Below, piece after piece: positions 15,231 through 15,283 of a stretch of 15,283 bases of DNA. The notes under the pieces are model-generated. The model saw only the letters and a list, made by a program, of their open reading frames with translations. It searched no databases and was not told where the DNA came from. The position numbers and the translations under genes are program-made. Numbering within the stretch: the stretch's first letter is position 1; every line of letters starts with the position of its first letter. This DNA is from Cyanobacteria bacterium OH_CDB_20 (GTDB taxonomy: Bacteria; Cyanobacteriota; Vampirovibrionia; Gastranaerophilales; Gastranaerophilaceae), in contig JAEZIX010000018.1 in the NCBI GenBank assembly GCA_023415935.1, positions 1 through 15,283 on the forward strand, written 5' to 3'.

Positions 15231-15283
15231 ATAAAAACCCTCCTTGACTATTAACTTGTATGTTAGTTTTAAATTTCAATTTA

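Noticed and set aside
15085..15279. 64-codon reading frame on the minus strand from TTG 15279
   Set aside because: It has no ribosome site, runs deep into ribF on the opposite strand, and competes with the 35-codon frame that has a perfect Shine-Dalgarno.
1..15283. Insertion sequences, CRISPR arrays, tRNA or rRNA genes, prophage
   Set aside because: No transposase or integrase frame, regular repeat-spacer pattern, or recognisable structural RNA was seen; coding density and base composition look even throughout.

Overview
The window is low-G+C DNA, densely packed with bacterial genes and with no sign of mobile DNA. Several features together suggest a non-photosynthetic cyanobacterial relative (Melainabacteria/Vampirovibrionia, perhaps Gastranaerophilales). 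These are a cyanobacterial-style serine hydrolase with a 'WLPDLEG' loop, a stand-alone MCE-domain protein, ruvX followed by an acidic DUF1292-type protein, and the overall base composition. This placement is inference: the window has no rRNA or other marker gene that settles it.

Layout. 1-1142 (-): the 3'-truncated end of a membrane-anchored serine hydrolase. 1143-1375: a divergent promoter region. 1376-4296 (+): a probable operon of a receiver-like/GGDEF protein and two different radical SAM proteins. 4291-9031 (-): a six-gene operon of TPR lipoprotein, lgt, MCE protein, upp, pgeF and SEC-C protein, with gaps or overlaps of only a few bases except for 26 nt before the MCE gene. 9032-9140: a second divergent promoter region. 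9141-11756 (+): a ClpX-type zinc finger protein without an ATPase, a 545-residue protein of unknown function, ruvX and the DUF1292-type gene, closed by a strong bidirectional terminator. 11813-14053 (-): a GH13 alpha-glucan enzyme. 14054-14210: a third divergent promoter region. 14211-15131 (+): ribF. 15123-15230 (-): an easily missed 35-codon membrane peptide with a perfect Shine-Dalgarno sequence. No stretch longer than 300 bases lacks a gene.

How the genes fit together. The minus-strand operon mixes envelope functions (Lgt, a lipoprotein of the kind it modifies, an MCE lipid-binding protein, and PgeF, which is linked to peptidoglycan quality) with pyrimidine salvage (Upp). The ruvX operon pairs a conserved nucleic-acid enzyme with small conserved proteins. 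The GGDEF/radical SAM operon may join c-di-GMP signalling to an unknown modification reaction.

The most unusual points are the 35-residue membrane peptide, near-leaderless starts at ribF and the MCE gene that share a TATAATAGTA -10 element, the ClpX zinc finger without ClpX, the atypical GDEEF signature next to two radical SAM enzymes, and a large helical insertion in the GH13 enzyme. I did not find a clearly new multi-gene system such as a defence or biosynthetic cassette. The GGDEF/radical SAM trio is the nearest candidate.
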